Assembly (NCBI GenBank): GCA_031549485.1
Contig: JAVBPR010000009.1
Location: 1 to 64,000, forward strand
Source: JAVBPR01 sp031549485
GTDB taxonomy: Bacteria > Bacillota > Clostridia > Oscillospirales > Feifaniaceae
Direction of reading: 5' to 3'
DNA: 64,000 nucleotides
This document shows positions 43,316-51,978 of the stretch, piece after piece (within the stretch, counting starts at the first letter, position 1; the number at the start of each line of letters is the position of its first letter). A model generated the notes under the pieces. It did not search any database. It saw only the letters and a list, made by a program, of their open reading frames with translations, and was not told the origin of the DNA. The position numbers and the translations under genes were made by a program.

Positions 43316-43480
43316 TTTAGTTTATAAGCGAGCTGCGATGGCGATAATCGCCCTGTTTTTTCGAAGATCCGCTTTTTATCTGCAAATTCAGCTGTAAGCT
43401 ATTTTAAAATCAATAAATTTAGAATATAATTCAACTTAATAACTTCGCGAAATGCGCGAAATTTTAAGGAGATGTATTTT

Positions 43481-44002
43481 ATGAAAAAAATTATTGCGAT
43501 TTTCCTTGTCATTGCAACCGTTTTGCTTTTTACCGCTTGCACTGTCAGCACTCCGTCCGGTGACGGCGGCGACACCACAGGCGGAAACACTGCAGGCGGT
43601 GATACCACCCAAACCGGCCCGGGACCTGCTGTCGAGGGCAAAGGTAAGCTCGGCGACTATGAAGTTGAAATCAAATCTTTCCGTCTTGGCGAAGACTCCG
43701 GCAAAAACATAATTTATATCACTTACGGTTTTACCAACAATTCAAAAGAAGCCGCTGCTTTCATGTTTGCGATAAACGACAAAGCTTTCCAAAACGGCGT
43801 GCAGTGCGAATCATCTATCATATTGCGCGACGATACTTATAAATCCGGCGAGTCTATGAAAGAAATTCAGCCCGGAACCACCTTTGAATTTGAGAAAGCT
43901 TTCGACCTAAATGACACGACATCTCCAGTCACAATTGAACTAACCGAAACTTTTTCTTTTACCAGCAAAGAAAAAGTTTCAAAAACCTTTAATTTAGGCT
44001 GA
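43481..44002 (+). CDS. Lipoprotein with DUF5067-like domain
   Basis: A 173-residue lipoprotein. Residues 1-21 form a signal peptide with the lipobox LFTAC. A Gly/Asp/Thr-rich linker follows, then an immunoglobulin-like domain resembling DUF5067/DUF4352: KGKLGDYEVEIKSFRLGED, IIYITYGFTNNSKEAAAF, ending with strand-rich TSPVTIELTETFSFTSK. Domains of this type occur on surface proteins with unknown ligands. AAGGAG precedes the ATG. It is monocistronic, with a terminator just after the stop. Confidence 0.82.
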   Translation: MKKIIAIFLVIATVLLFTACTVSTPSGDGGDTTGGNTAGGDTTQTGPGPAVEGKGKLGDYEVEIKSFRLGEDSGKNIIYITYGFTNNSKEAAAFMFAINDKAFQNGVQCESSIILRDDTYKSGESMKEIQPGTTFEFEKAFDLNDTTSPVTIELTETFSFTSKEKVSKTFNLG

Positions 44003-44008
44003 TTTTTA

Positions 44009-44045
44009 AGCAAAAGCCCTGCCGATACGGCAGGGCTTTTTTATT
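44009..44045 (+). terminator. Terminator after the DUF5067-like lipoprotein
   Basis: AAAAGCCCTGCCG-ATA-CGGCAGGGCTTTT with a T-run. Confidence 0.92.
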
Positions 44046-44216
44046 TGCAAAAACCTTTTCCTGCTGGTGTTTTTTGCTTTTTTGCTTTTTTGCTATATAA
44101 TTTTCGAAGGAAAAGATTTAGCGCGTCGTTCCCGGAAACGACACCGCAAACATTCGCGATTTTCTAATTGGGAAGGCGACAAAGCCCTTTATAAATATTG
44201 TCTGGAGATTAGTTTT

Positions 44217-44771
44217 ATGAAAAAAATCAAGCTCGCAAACCAGCCTGTCGGGCCATTTCCCGCGATGATTGTCGGCGCGGCGGTCGACGGAAAAATAAAT
44301 TATACAACGGTTGGCGCGGGCGGCTGCGCCTGTCTTGAGCCCGTTCTCTGCGTATCGGTAAAAAACAGCCACCATATCACAAAAGGGATTTTGGAAACGG
44401 GGTATTTCAGCATAAATATCCCAAATACAGCGCTGCTTGAAAAAACCGATTATTGCGGACTTTTTTCAGGAAAAGATGTTGATAAATCCGCTTTATTCAG
44501 CTCCTTTTATGACGAGGAAACAGGCGGCGCGCCGATGATAGAACAGTGTCCGCTTAATTTTCTTTGCAAAGTATGCGACAGCATTGAAATACGCGGATTT
44601 ACCATGTTTTTCGGCGATATTGCCGCCGCATATGCCGACGAAAGTTGTTGCGAAAGCGGCAGGCCGGACGCGATAAAAACCGATCCCATAATCATGATGG
44701 GCATGAGTTATTGCAGTCTTGGCGATGTTCTCGGCTATCCCTTTACCGAGGGCAAAAAGCTGATATTATAA
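44217..44771 (+). CDS. Flavin reductase family protein
   Basis: A 184-residue FMN-binding split-barrel protein: PVGPFPAMIVGAAVDGK, GGCACLEPVLCVSVKNSHH, GYFSINIPNTALLEKTDYCG and IEIRGFTMFFGDIAAAY. It resembles flavoredoxin-like proteins that shuttle electrons or reduce flavin. Its redox partner is not apparent. GGAG lies about 10 bases before the ATG; 50 upstream codons lack a ribosome site. It is about 50 bp ahead of a GNAT gene in the same direction. Confidence 0.88.
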   Translation: MKKIKLANQPVGPFPAMIVGAAVDGKINYTTVGAGGCACLEPVLCVSVKNSHHITKGILETGYFSINIPNTALLEKTDYCGLFSGKDVDKSALFSSFYDEETGGAPMIEQCPLNFLCKVCDSIEIRGFTMFFGDIAAAYADESCCESGRPDAIKTDPIIMMGMSYCSLGDVLGYPFTEGKKLIL

Positions 44772-44821
44772 TCTGGCGGCCGCAGTTTTGGCCAAGAATT
44801 TTCAGGCGGAGGTTTAAAATT

Positions 44822-45301
44822 ATGTTGGTGAATACTCGTAAAGCAATATTAGAAGATATAGGTGCTCTTATAAAAGCAAGATTTGATTATTTCGCCGCAG
44901 AAAATTGGGACGTTTCGGAGTCGCAACACGAAATAATCGAAGATAGTCTTAGAAAATATTTCTCAAAATATCTGAATACCGATTTTTTTGCTTTTTTTAC
45001 TGAAGTTGATGCCAAAATCGCTTCGGTGGCGTTCTTGGCAATTTCGAATAAACCCGCGAGTTTAGCCTTTCCGACCGGAAAAACAGGCACCGTTTATAAT
45101 GTTCTTACATATCCTGAGTACCGCAAAAAAGGCTTTGCCGCCGCCACGATGAATTTATTGCTCCAGCAGGCAAAAAACGAAGGCTTGTCCTATATTGAGC
45201 TTTCCTCGTCTGCATCCGGAAAGAATTTGTATAAAACCCTTGGATTTATAGAAACAATCCCGTCCGAGCATTTTACAGAAATGCGACTCTCTTTGTTATA
45301 G
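44822..45301 (+). CDS. GNAT family N-acetyltransferase
   Basis: A 159-residue GNAT. The acetyl-CoA loop is seen as YRKKGFAAATMNLLLQQAKNE, preceded by strand VYNVLTYPEY and followed by SASGKNLYKTLGF, the usual C-terminal GNAT pattern. The substrate is unknown; it is likely a small amine or protein terminus. GGCGGAGG lies upstream of the ATG. The upstream open frame overlapping the flavin reductase is discounted because it has no site. Confidence 0.85.
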   Translation: MLVNTRKAILEDIGALIKARFDYFAAENWDVSESQHEIIEDSLRKYFSKYLNTDFFAFFTEVDAKIASVAFLAISNKPASLAFPTGKTGTVYNVLTYPEYRKKGFAAATMNLLLQQAKNEGLSYIELSSSASGKNLYKTLGFIETIPSEHFTEMRLSLL

Positions 45302-45359
45302 GGCAAAGTCGGTAGCGTTATAAATTTTGCAGCGGGCGGATATAGAAATCGTCCCTACT

Positions 45360-45388
45360 TTACATATCTCCCTTTTTAGCGATATAAT
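45360..45388 (+). promoter_or_regulatory. Promoter of prfB
   Basis: TTACAT, 17 bp, TATAAT. A degenerate family D hairpin (GCGGGCGGAT...ATCGTCC) lies just upstream. Confidence 0.6.
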
Positions 45389-45423
45389 AAGCCTTAGTCT
45401 TAACGGGTTTTGGAGGATTAATT

Positions 45424-46533
45424 TTGATAGAATTTGATGAATATAAGCAAAAGCTCGAGCTGCTAAGGCCCTCTTTTGCCGACCTTTCGGAGGCGCTTGC
45501 CCTTGATGCCGCGAAAGCGCGGGTTGACGAGCTTGAATCCGCTGCGGCGGCCGAGGATTTTTGGAGCGACCTTGAAAACAGCCAAAAAGTTTTGACCGAA
45601 ACAAAGCGGCTGAAAAATAAAATAGAGAAATATGAAAACCTTCACAGGCGCTTTGCCGACCTTTGTGACCTACTGGACATCGCAATTCTCGAAAACGAGG
45701 AGAGCATGCTTTCCGAAATCGTCAGCGAATACGACAGCGTTTCGGGAGAGCTGAGCGAACTCAGTCTTATTACCCTGCTTTCGGGCGAATACGATGGTAA
45801 CAATGCTATTTTAAGCTATCACGCAGGCGCGGGCGGAACCGAGGCCCAGGACTGGGCCGAGATGCTTTACCGTATGCATACGAGATGGGCGGAAAAGCAC
45901 GGCTTTAAGTTCAAGGTTCTCGACTATCTCGACGGCGAGGGAGCGGGAATGAAGAGCGCGACCGTGCTTATCGAGGGCGACAACGCTTTCGGCCTTTTAA
46001 AAAGCGAAATGGGGGTTCACCGTCTTGTCCGCATCTCCCCTTTTGACAGCTCGGGACGGCGCCATACCAGCTTTTCTTCGGTCGAGGTTATGCCCGAAAT
46101 AAGCGACGATATAAAAATCGAAATCAGTCCTGATGATTTAAAGGTCGATACTTACCGAAGCGGAGGGGCGGGCGGCCAGCACGTCAACAAAACCGAAAGC
46201 GCGATACGCATTACTCATCTGCCAACCGGCATTGTGTGCGCTTGCCAAAACGAGCGAAGCCAGCACCAAAACCGCGAAGTCGCCATGCGTATGCTTAAAT
46301 CCAAGCTGGTTGAAATCAAGGAGCGCGAACATCTCGACAAAATCGAGGACATCAAGGGCACGCAAAAAGACATCGCCTGGGGTAGCCAAATCCGCTCCTA
46401 TGTTTTTATGCCGTATACCCTTGCCAAAGACCATCGCACCGGCTTTGAAAACGGCAATATTAACGCAGTCATGGACGGTGACCTCGACGGTTTTATAAAT
46501 GCATATTTAAAAGATTTGTCAAAGTCGAAATAG
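45424..46533 (+). CDS. prfB: Peptide chain release factor 2
   Basis: Terminates translation at UGA and UAA; 369 residues. The recognition loop RISPFDSSGRRHTSF has the RF2 tripeptide SPF, and the catalytic loop is GGAGGQHVNKTESA. It starts at TTG nine bases after GGAGGA. Unlike E. coli and B. subtilis it has no internal UGA frameshift site: where CUU-UGA would be expected the frame continues as LALDAAKAR. A second copy of its last 122 codons and terminator lies downstream, differing only at silent sites. The terminator stem is AAGCGCC..GGCGCTT. Confidence 0.97.
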   Translation: MIEFDEYKQKLELLRPSFADLSEALALDAAKARVDELESAAAAEDFWSDLENSQKVLTETKRLKNKIEKYENLHRRFADLCDLLDIAILENEESMLSEIVSEYDSVSGELSELSLITLLSGEYDGNNAILSYHAGAGGTEAQDWAEMLYRMHTRWAEKHGFKFKVLDYLDGEGAGMKSATVLIEGDNAFGLLKSEMGVHRLVRISPFDSSGRRHTSFSSVEVMPEISDDIKIEISPDDLKVDTYRSGGAGGQHVNKTESAIRITHLPTGIVCACQNERSQHQNREVAMRMLKSKLVEIKEREHLDKIEDIKGTQKDIAWGSQIRSYVFMPYTLAKDHRTGFENGNINAVMDGDLDGFINAYLKDLSKSK

Positions 46534-46577
46534 CTTTGATTATATTAAGCGCCCCGCAGTTTGCGAGGCGCTTTTTT
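46166..46577 (+). repeat. Direct repeat, left copy: prfB 3' end and terminator
   Basis: This 412-bp segment recurs at 47503-47914 with no gaps and ten differences, all in third codon positions and all silent. The copies bracket a 925-bp insertion. Confidence 0.93.
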
Positions 46578-46864
46578 GTGTGCCGGCGGAGTTTGCGGTT
46601 TTTTATTCTGCTTTGTTGTGCCTGATCGCCGCGGTCTGCTCATGGCGCCTCGATCAACGGATTGCCTCCCGAGGATTGCTGCTCGTTACTACGTATCACT
46701 GCTTCGCCCTCCTCTGCCCGACACTTGGCTATAGATTTAACGCGTCTTGTATTTGTTTTGCTCTTGTTTTTTAACAAGAAATGCTATAATATGCGTATAG
46801 AGTAGGATTTTTCTATCGTAATAATTTTTGTGTTATGCCTATATCCAAGAAGCAGGGAGAATAG

Positions 46865-47404
46865 ATGATGAACTCAATAAATAAGGCAATAAAAATAATA
46901 TGTTTAATTGTTATGTCGTGTCTGTTCTTAGCAGCTTGCTTCGATGACCACAGCGAATCTTTCCGAAACCCGTTAAATAACGAATCATTCCAAAACCTGC
47001 TTGATGAAACCAAGGCTAATTCAATTAGGGTTTTCAATCGCGGTTGCTGCTTTATCATATGGGATTTTAAACTCATCTGTCTATACGAAAACGGCAATAA
47101 ACAAATCTTGATGGCTTGGGAAGACTTGAGCTATAAAGATTTAGCGGAAGTATCGCTATCACTAGATCAGGATGGACCATTCACTCTTTTGGTGGCCTTC
47201 GATTATGACTATAACGAAACCGAGAAAGGAAGAACGGAGTTTCCAATTTTGCATTGTGACGGAGCGCAGCAGTTAAATAGTGCCGGATTATTGCTTGTAA
47301 TTGGCGATGCTGAAATTTCATTGAAAACCGGAAATTATGAAACCGTGTTTTGGTATGAGGATTCTCCGTGGCGGGACGGCTTTGTGCCAACGGTAGCAGC
47401 TTAG
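46865..47404 (+). CDS. Hypothetical lipoprotein in the inserted segment
   Basis: A 179-residue predicted lipoprotein: Lys-containing start, hydrophobic segment and lipobox LFLAAC at about residue 25. The mature part has NPLNNESFQNLLDE, NRGCCFIIWDFKLICLY and EDSPWRDGFVPTVAA; I recognise no family. AGGGAG lies six bases before the ATG. It is the only gene in the segment between the two prfB 3' copies and differs in base composition (more AT) from its neighbours, consistent with acquisition. No integrase or transposase accompanies it. Confidence 0.75.
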   Translation: MMNSINKAIKIICLIVMSCLFLAACFDDHSESFRNPLNNESFQNLLDETKANSIRVFNRGCCFIIWDFKLICLYENGNKQILMAWEDLSYKDLAEVSLSLDQDGPFTLLVAFDYDYNETEKGRTEFPILHCDGAQQLNSAGLLLVIGDAEISLKTGNYETVFWYEDSPWRDGFVPTVAA

Positions 47405-47502
47405 AACGCCTATCGAAACGCCTCATCTGACAAGTGGGTAATTCATATTATAGCATACTGCTAAGTATGTTTACACGAAACACGCCACAAAACGCGGCGT
47501 TT

Positions 47503-47870
47503 GGGCGGGCGGCCAGCACGTCAACAAAACCGAAAGCGCGATACGCATTACGCATCTGCCGACCGGCATTGTGTGCGCTTGCCAAAACGAGCGAAGCCAG
47601 CATCAAAACCGCGAAGTCGCCATGCGTATGCTTAAATCCAAGCTGGTTGAAATCAAGGAGCGCGAACATCTCGACAAAATCGAGGACATCAAGGGCACGC
47701 AAAAAGACATCGCCTGGGGCAGCCAAATCCGCTCCTATGTTTTTATGCCGTATACCCTTGCCAAAGACCACCGCACCGGCTTTGAAAATGGTAATATTAA
47801 CGCGGTCATGGACGGCGACCTCGACGGATTTATAAATGCATATTTAAAAGATTTGTCAAAGTCGAAATAG
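47503..47870 (+). pseudogene. Second copy of the prfB 3' end (start lacking)
   Basis: Encodes residues GGQHVNKTESA to the end of release factor 2 with an amino-acid sequence identical to prfB. The open frame begins 13 codons upstream without a usable start codon or ribosome site, so it is a fragment. The terminator is duplicated too. The ten silent differences imply that it came from a functional, slightly diverged prfB rather than decaying in place. Confidence 0.88.
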
Positions 47871-48049
47871 CTTTGATTATATTAAGCGCCCCGCAGTTTG
47901 CGAGGCGCTTTTTTTGCGGTGATAATTGCCGGTTAAGATCATGCTGCTCGTTTTACTCTTTGCGGTTATTTTGCTCTGAGGCACTCCGCGCCTCTCTTCA
48001 CATTACCCTTTTCGCGTTATCTCCTCACGATATCTCTTTGTGTTGCCTC

Positions 48050-48087
48050 TTCGCCAGCGTTGTTCCACGTGGAACAACGCTGGCGAA
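48050..48087. other. parS site within a 38-bp perfect palindrome
   Basis: The core TGTTCCACGTGGAACA (48061-48076) fits TGTTNCACGTGNAACA. The symmetry continues for 11 bp on each side (TTCGCCAGCGT and complement), giving a 38-bp perfect palindrome. It lies 4.7 kb from dnaA and 6.3 kb from the other parS. The surrounding 350 bp hold no gene. Confidence 0.85.
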
Positions 48088-48273
48088 ATAATACGCTTTC
48101 ACTATATCAATATTTACATAATTATTTTTATGTAAACAAAACTGTGTGCTTATTTCTTGTTCGGCCGAGAGAATATCAGTATGTTTTGCTGGTTGTTGCG
48201 CGGAGATTATGTTAAAATAAGCAAAAAGCGGCGTGGCTCTTTTGAAATTTTTTATTATGTGCGGTGAAAGACA

Positions 48274-48831
48274 ATGCTTAATCATGTCGGAACTATACAG
48301 CTCGAAACAAATCGGCTCGTTCTCAGGCGGCACGAAATCTCAGATGCCGCCGATATGTATAAAAATTGGGTAACCGATTTTGAAGTTTCCCGATTTTGGC
48401 AATGGAAACCGCATAAAAATATAGAAGAAACGAAATTGTTATTGTCCCAATGGGTTGAGCAATATGAAAAGCCCGATTATTATCACTGGATTATAGTTTT
48501 AAAAAGCATATCGCAAGCTATCGGCTATATTTATCTTGCAGATATTGACGATATCAATAATAGCGTATCAGTTCACTTTGCTCTAAGTAAAAAATATTGG
48601 AATCAAGGCATTATGACCGAAGCATGCAGCTGCATATTGAAATTTGCTTTTGACATTATGCGTGCCGAAAAAGTGCGTTCAGAACATCATATTGACAATC
48701 CCGCGAGCGGGAAAGTGTTGAAAAAATGTGGTATGCATTGTATCGGAACGGCATACAAACAAGCGGAAGCGGGCGACCGGCATAGCGGCAGCTATTCACG
48801 GTATGAGATTAAATCATCTAATCGGATCTAA
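48274..48831 (+). CDS. RimJ-type GNAT acetyltransferase
   Basis: A 185-residue GNAT of the RimJ/RimL group: the start TIQLETNRLVLRRHEISDAA is diagnostic, with WIIVLKSISQAIGYIYL, then SKKYWNQGIMTEAC (acetyl-CoA loop) and HIDNPASGKVLKKCGM. Members acetylate ribosomal protein termini or small molecules; the target is unknown. GGTGAAAG precedes the ATG. It is the first gene after the palindromic parS. Confidence 0.88.
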   Translation: MLNHVGTIQLETNRLVLRRHEISDAADMYKNWVTDFEVSRFWQWKPHKNIEETKLLLSQWVEQYEKPDYYHWIIVLKSISQAIGYIYLADIDDINNSVSVHFALSKKYWNQGIMTEACSCILKFAFDIMRAEKVRSEHHIDNPASGKVLKKCGMHCIGTAYKQAEAGDRHSGSYSRYEIKSSNRI

Positions 48832-48888
48832 AGAGTGTTTTAATATAAGCAATCATATATTGCCAAAAATTTAACATAGAGGTTTGTA

Positions 48889-49332
48889 ATGGAAATAAAG
48901 TTAATAAAAACCGGCAAAAAAGATTTTTTGGATTTGCTTTTGCTCGCGGACGAGCAGGAATCGATGATCGATAAATACCTTGACCGCGGCGATATGTTTG
49001 CCCTTTATGACGGCAATCTTAAGAGCATTTGCGTTGTAACGGGCGAAGGCGACGGAATTTATGAGCTTAAAAACATCGCCACTTATGAATGTTATCAAAA
49101 TCAGGGCTACGGAGCAGCGCTGATTAAACATCTTTTTGAACATTATAAAGGAATTTGCAAAACCATGCTGGTGGGAACCGGGGACACCCCGTTTGCTATT
49201 TCATTTTATGAAAAATGCGGCTTTTCGCGTTCTCACGTTATTCCCAATTTTTTCGTTGACAACTACGACCATCCGATGTTTGACGGCGAAATACAGCTTA
49301 TTGATATGGTCTATTTAAAAAAAGACTTCTGA
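48889..49332 (+). CDS. GNAT family N-acetyltransferase
   Basis: A 147-residue GNAT: VVTGEGDGIYELKNIAT, acetyl-CoA loop YQNQGYGAALIKHLFEHYKG, then PFAISFYEKCGFSRSHV. It resembles the YvbK/YhbS-like small-molecule acetyltransferases. GAGGTTTGTA precedes the ATG. It lies 57 bp downstream of another GNAT in the same direction, so they may share a transcript. A family A repeat begins within 5 bp of its stop. Confidence 0.85.
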   Translation: MEIKLIKTGKKDFLDLLLLADEQESMIDKYLDRGDMFALYDGNLKSICVVTGEGDGIYELKNIATYECYQNQGYGAALIKHLFEHYKGICKTMLVGTGDTPFAISFYEKCGFSRSHVIPNFFVDNYDHPMFDGEIQLIDMVYLKKDF

Positions 49333-49457
49333 TTTTTATTCCTCCTACGGAGGTTGCTTAAATATGCGCGGCGGGGGATATCGAGAACGGAGTTTCTCTT
49401 TAATAAAGCCTCATTAAGAATCGCTCTTTTTATTCCGCCTATGGCGTCTGCTTAAAT
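49333..49457 (-). repeat. Two family A copies
   Basis: Minus-oriented copies about 95 bp apart: one T-A variant and one G-C variant with CCATAGG. Neither precedes a minus-strand start codon. Confidence 0.8.
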
Positions 49458-49588
49458 TTGCACGGCGAGGGATAGCGGGAACAGTAAATCTCAGGGGGCA
49501 AATATACTCGGCGCGGCAAATCATATGAAGCAGCTGTTATCGTCCTCGGATAATCTTATAAGAAGAAAATTTATATTTCGGAGGAAAC

Positions 49589-49966
49589 ATGAAAAAATTA
49601 TTTTTAATTATTTTAATATCTTTATCTCTTATAAGTTTAGCCGGATGTGCACTCAATAACAATGATAAATATCCCGAGTTTAAAGCCGTTACAAACGAGG
49701 AATTAGGTTGCGTCGAATTACATTATAATGGGATTATATATCGTCCATATGGCGGGTTTTATAATAATGATTTTCGTGGCAAGCAAATCGGAACTCGTGA
49801 CGGCGATGCAAAAATTAAAATATCTGAGATAAAAGGTTATGATTCAAGCGAATGGATAACAGAATTTGACGACATATTTATGGGTGGCGGTGATATGTTA
49901 TTTAAGGCTGTGGGAGTAACCACAATTCCAGCGGACCTTGAAAAGTATAAACTCTACGACTACTGA
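49589..49966 (+). CDS. Small hypothetical lipoprotein
   Basis: A 125-residue lipoprotein: signal peptide with lipobox SLAGC at about residue 20, then VELHYNGIIYRPYGGFYNND, SEIKGYDSSEWITEFDD and VGVTTIPADLEKYKLYDY. No domain is recognised; similar small lipoproteins are common in Clostridia. CGGAGG is seven bases before the ATG. It is more AT-rich than nearby housekeeping genes and followed by a terminator. Confidence 0.78.
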   Translation: MKKLFLIILISLSLISLAGCALNNNDKYPEFKAVTNEELGCVELHYNGIIYRPYGGFYNNDFRGKQIGTRDGDAKIKISEIKGYDSSEWITEFDDIFMGGGDMLFKAVGVTTIPADLEKYKLYDY

Positions 49967-49981
49967 TAATCATTTTTTATA

Positions 49982-50032
49982 CAAAAAAGAGCCCTCTAAA
50001 TCAGCGAATTTAGAGGGCTCTTTTATTTTTTA
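49982..50032. terminator. Bidirectional terminator
   Basis: AAAAGAGCCCTCTAAAT paired with ATTTAGAGGGCTCTTTT between convergent genes. Confidence 0.92.
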
Positions 50033-50048
50033 ATATTCAAACCGGCGT

Positions 50049-50984
50049 TTATTTTTTCTGCCTTAAATCCTCGCCGAGGAAGGGCAGCGCCTTGAATTCG
50101 CCGACAAGGCGGGAGGCGATTCTGTCCTCATACCTTGCGCTGATGTCCGCCAGCGAGAGATTTGTCGTTATAATCATCTTTCTGCCGTGCACAAGGCGGT
50201 CGTTTACAAGCATCAGCAGCGATGAGGTGATAAACTCGCTTCGGTTCTCGCTTCCGAGGTCGTCGATGATAAGGAGGTCGCAGTCAAAATACTCTTTCAC
50301 CATCAATCCGCCGTCCTCCGCGCGGCCGAACTGGCGGTCTGTTATATCCGCAAAAAGCCGCGGCGCACCGACATAGCACACGCGAAAACCTCTGTCGTTA
50401 ACGGCTTTTGCAATCGCCACCGCAAGATGCGTTTTGCCAAGCCCCGTTTTGCCAGAAAACAAAAGATTCGGGACATCGGGGAAAACGTCGCAGAAGCCTT
50501 TGCAGTTTTTCTGCACAGTTTCCATAACTTTTCGCGATTTTCCCTCGGGATATTTCGACAGGTCAAAATTCGAAAAGCTCATTTTTCTGAGCCCCTCACC
50601 GATGTCAAGCTCGGAAAAGGCGAGTTTTGCAAGCAGGTCTTCCGCGCATTTGCACCGCTCGCCCGTCGCTGTTCTGCCGCTGTCTTTGCATTTTTTGCAG
50701 GCATACTGCGGCTCGAGGTAATTCGATTTATATCCCGCCTCGCATAAAAGTTCTGCCTTCTCGGCGCGGAGCTCGGTTATTTCTTTTTCGATTTCGGCGC
50801 GCTCTTTTTTATCGCAAAATCCTATTTTAAGCGTAGTTTCGGCGATTTTTGCGTCGAGGTTTTTCAGCCGCGGGATTTTTCCGTAAAGGCCTTCCCTGCG
50901 CGCGCGCGCCTCTTCTATCGCGTCCTCGCCCCTGCGGCGCAAAATCTCCTCGGCTTGCAAATAAATATTTTTTGAATACGGCAT
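50049..50984 (-). CDS. DnaI/DnaC-type helicase loader
   Basis: AAA+ ATPase of 311 residues that loads the replicative helicase DnaB. The N-terminal half has a zinc-type motif (CKKCKDSG, ERCKC); the C-terminal ATPase has Walker A SGKTGLGKTHLAVAIAKA, Walker B LLIIDDLGSE and sensor 1 ITTNLSL. The zinc region and coiled-coil N-terminus fit DnaI/DnaC rather than IstB of insertion sequences. It follows the DnaD gene by three bases, and both are divergent from dnaA, which places the loader next to the origin. Confidence 0.92.
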   Translation of the reverse strand: MPYSKNIYLQAEEILRRRGEDAIEEARARREGLYGKIPRLKNLDAKIAETTLKIGFCDKKERAEIEKEITELRAEKAELLCEAGYKSNYLEPQYACKKCKDSGRTATGERCKCAEDLLAKLAFSELDIGEGLRKMSFSNFDLSKYPEGKSRKVMETVQKNCKGFCDVFPDVPNLLFSGKTGLGKTHLAVAIAKAVNDRGFRVCYVGAPRLFADITDRQFGRAEDGGLMVKEYFDCDLLIIDDLGSENRSEFITSSLLMLVNDRLVHGRKMIITTNLSLADISARYEDRIASRLVGEFKALPFLGEDLRQKK

Positions 50985-50987
50985 TTT

Positions 50988-51947
50988 TTACTCCCCGATG
51001 ATTTTTTCAAGGTCTTTCCAGGACCATTCCTCGAAAGCCTGCATGTCCACATTTCCGCTGACGCTTGACTTCTTGCCTTTCGCGCCGCTTTTCCCGTCTT
51101 TTTTATCGGCGATCGCCTGCTCTGCGGAGGAAATTCCGCTTTCCGCCCAGCGCTCGATTATCTTATTTGCATAGTGAATCGACGGCGACGACGTCGCATC
51201 TACGGTTTTTTCATACGCGACCGCCAGCATTTCTTTTGAGAGCGAAAACTTATCCTGCCACGCCTGCACCGCCGCTTTTTCATTTACCGTAAATGCGCGG
51301 GAGCCGAGACCGAACAGACGGCGGACCTCGCCTTCGAACGAATCGCGAATCCGTTTGCGCTCTAAGTAGTCGGTAACTTCTTCAAGCGTTTTTATTCCCG
51401 CATCATCAAAAAAGACGACCGTTTTTTCAATCTGCCGCATGCTCCCTTTTCCCTTTTCGGCCATATACTCGACCAGCACCATAACCGCCGCGGGTTCCAT
51501 CCCGTAATAATCGCAAAACGAATATAAAATTCGCGTATCGGACGGATTGAGCGTTTTATTCAGCCTTTTCTGCGTCAGCTGAAACAGGCTCGCAAGGCTG
51601 GGGTTTTTGCCGCTGGCAAAGTCAATTTCCTCCATAGTATACTGCGGAGGCTCGAGATGCCTTTTCGGCTTCTCGGGCCGATTTTCCGCCTTTTGGGAGA
51701 AATTCGGCCGAAGAGTTCCCCCTGAAAGCTCAAACACACCGCACGCAACCCAAAAATCAATCGCTTTTTCGACAACCTCGCGCGGAAGCAAAAGCATGCC
51801 GCAAACGCCGTCGATATCCTCCGCTTCGCCCGAACAAAGCGCGAGCAAAACTCGCAGCTGCGCCGTTTCCGCTTCGCAAAGGCGGCTTATCGCCGCCCGG
51901 GGAACCGAAAACACCCGCTTCCCCATATTAAGTTCCATCTTATACAT
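50988..51947 (-). CDS. dnaD: DnaD-domain replication protein
   Basis: A 319-residue primosomal protein. The N-terminal winged-helix part is RAAISRLCEAETAQLRVLLAL with REVVEKAIDFWVACGVFE. Two DnaD_2-like domains follow: LFQLTQKRLNKTLNPSDTRI with YYGMEPAAVMVLVEYM, and FTVNEKAAVQAWQDKFSLSK with SIHYANKIIERW; the YxxxI-type motif is thus repeated. DnaD/DnaB proteins load helicase with DnaI and DnaA. Its ribosome site GGAGGAATAAAA is the end of a family A repeat touching the ATG. Confidence 0.9.
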   Translation of the reverse strand: MYKMELNMGKRVFSVPRAAISRLCEAETAQLRVLLALCSGEAEDIDGVCGMLLLPREVVEKAIDFWVACGVFELSGGTLRPNFSQKAENRPEKPKRHLEPPQYTMEEIDFASGKNPSLASLFQLTQKRLNKTLNPSDTRILYSFCDYYGMEPAAVMVLVEYMAEKGKGSMRQIEKTVVFFDDAGIKTLEEVTDYLERKRIRDSFEGEVRRLFGLGSRAFTVNEKAAVQAWQDKFSLSKEMLAVAYEKTVDATSSPSIHYANKIIERWAESGISSAEQAIADKKDGKSGAKGKKSSVSGNVDMQAFEEWSWKDLEKIIGE

Positions 51948-51978
51948 TTTTATTCCTCCTACGGAGTCTGCTTAAATG
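51948..51978 (-). promoter_or_regulatory. Family A repeat supplying the dnaD ribosome site
   Basis: T-A variant: ACTCC-GTA-GGAGGAATAAAA followed at once by ATG; GGAGG is seven bases from the start. Confidence 0.75.

Noticed and set aside
44067..44216. N-terminal extension of the flavin reductase
   Set aside because: No ribosome site and no family similarity; the later ATG has GGAG.
46578..47502. Insertion sequence between the prfB 3' copies
   Set aside because: There is no transposase, integrase or terminal inverted repeats; the flanking repeats are prfB sequence.
50049..50984. IstB of an IS21-type element
   Set aside because: The zinc motif, length and the DnaD neighbour point to the chromosomal helicase loader; no istA or inverted ends are seen.
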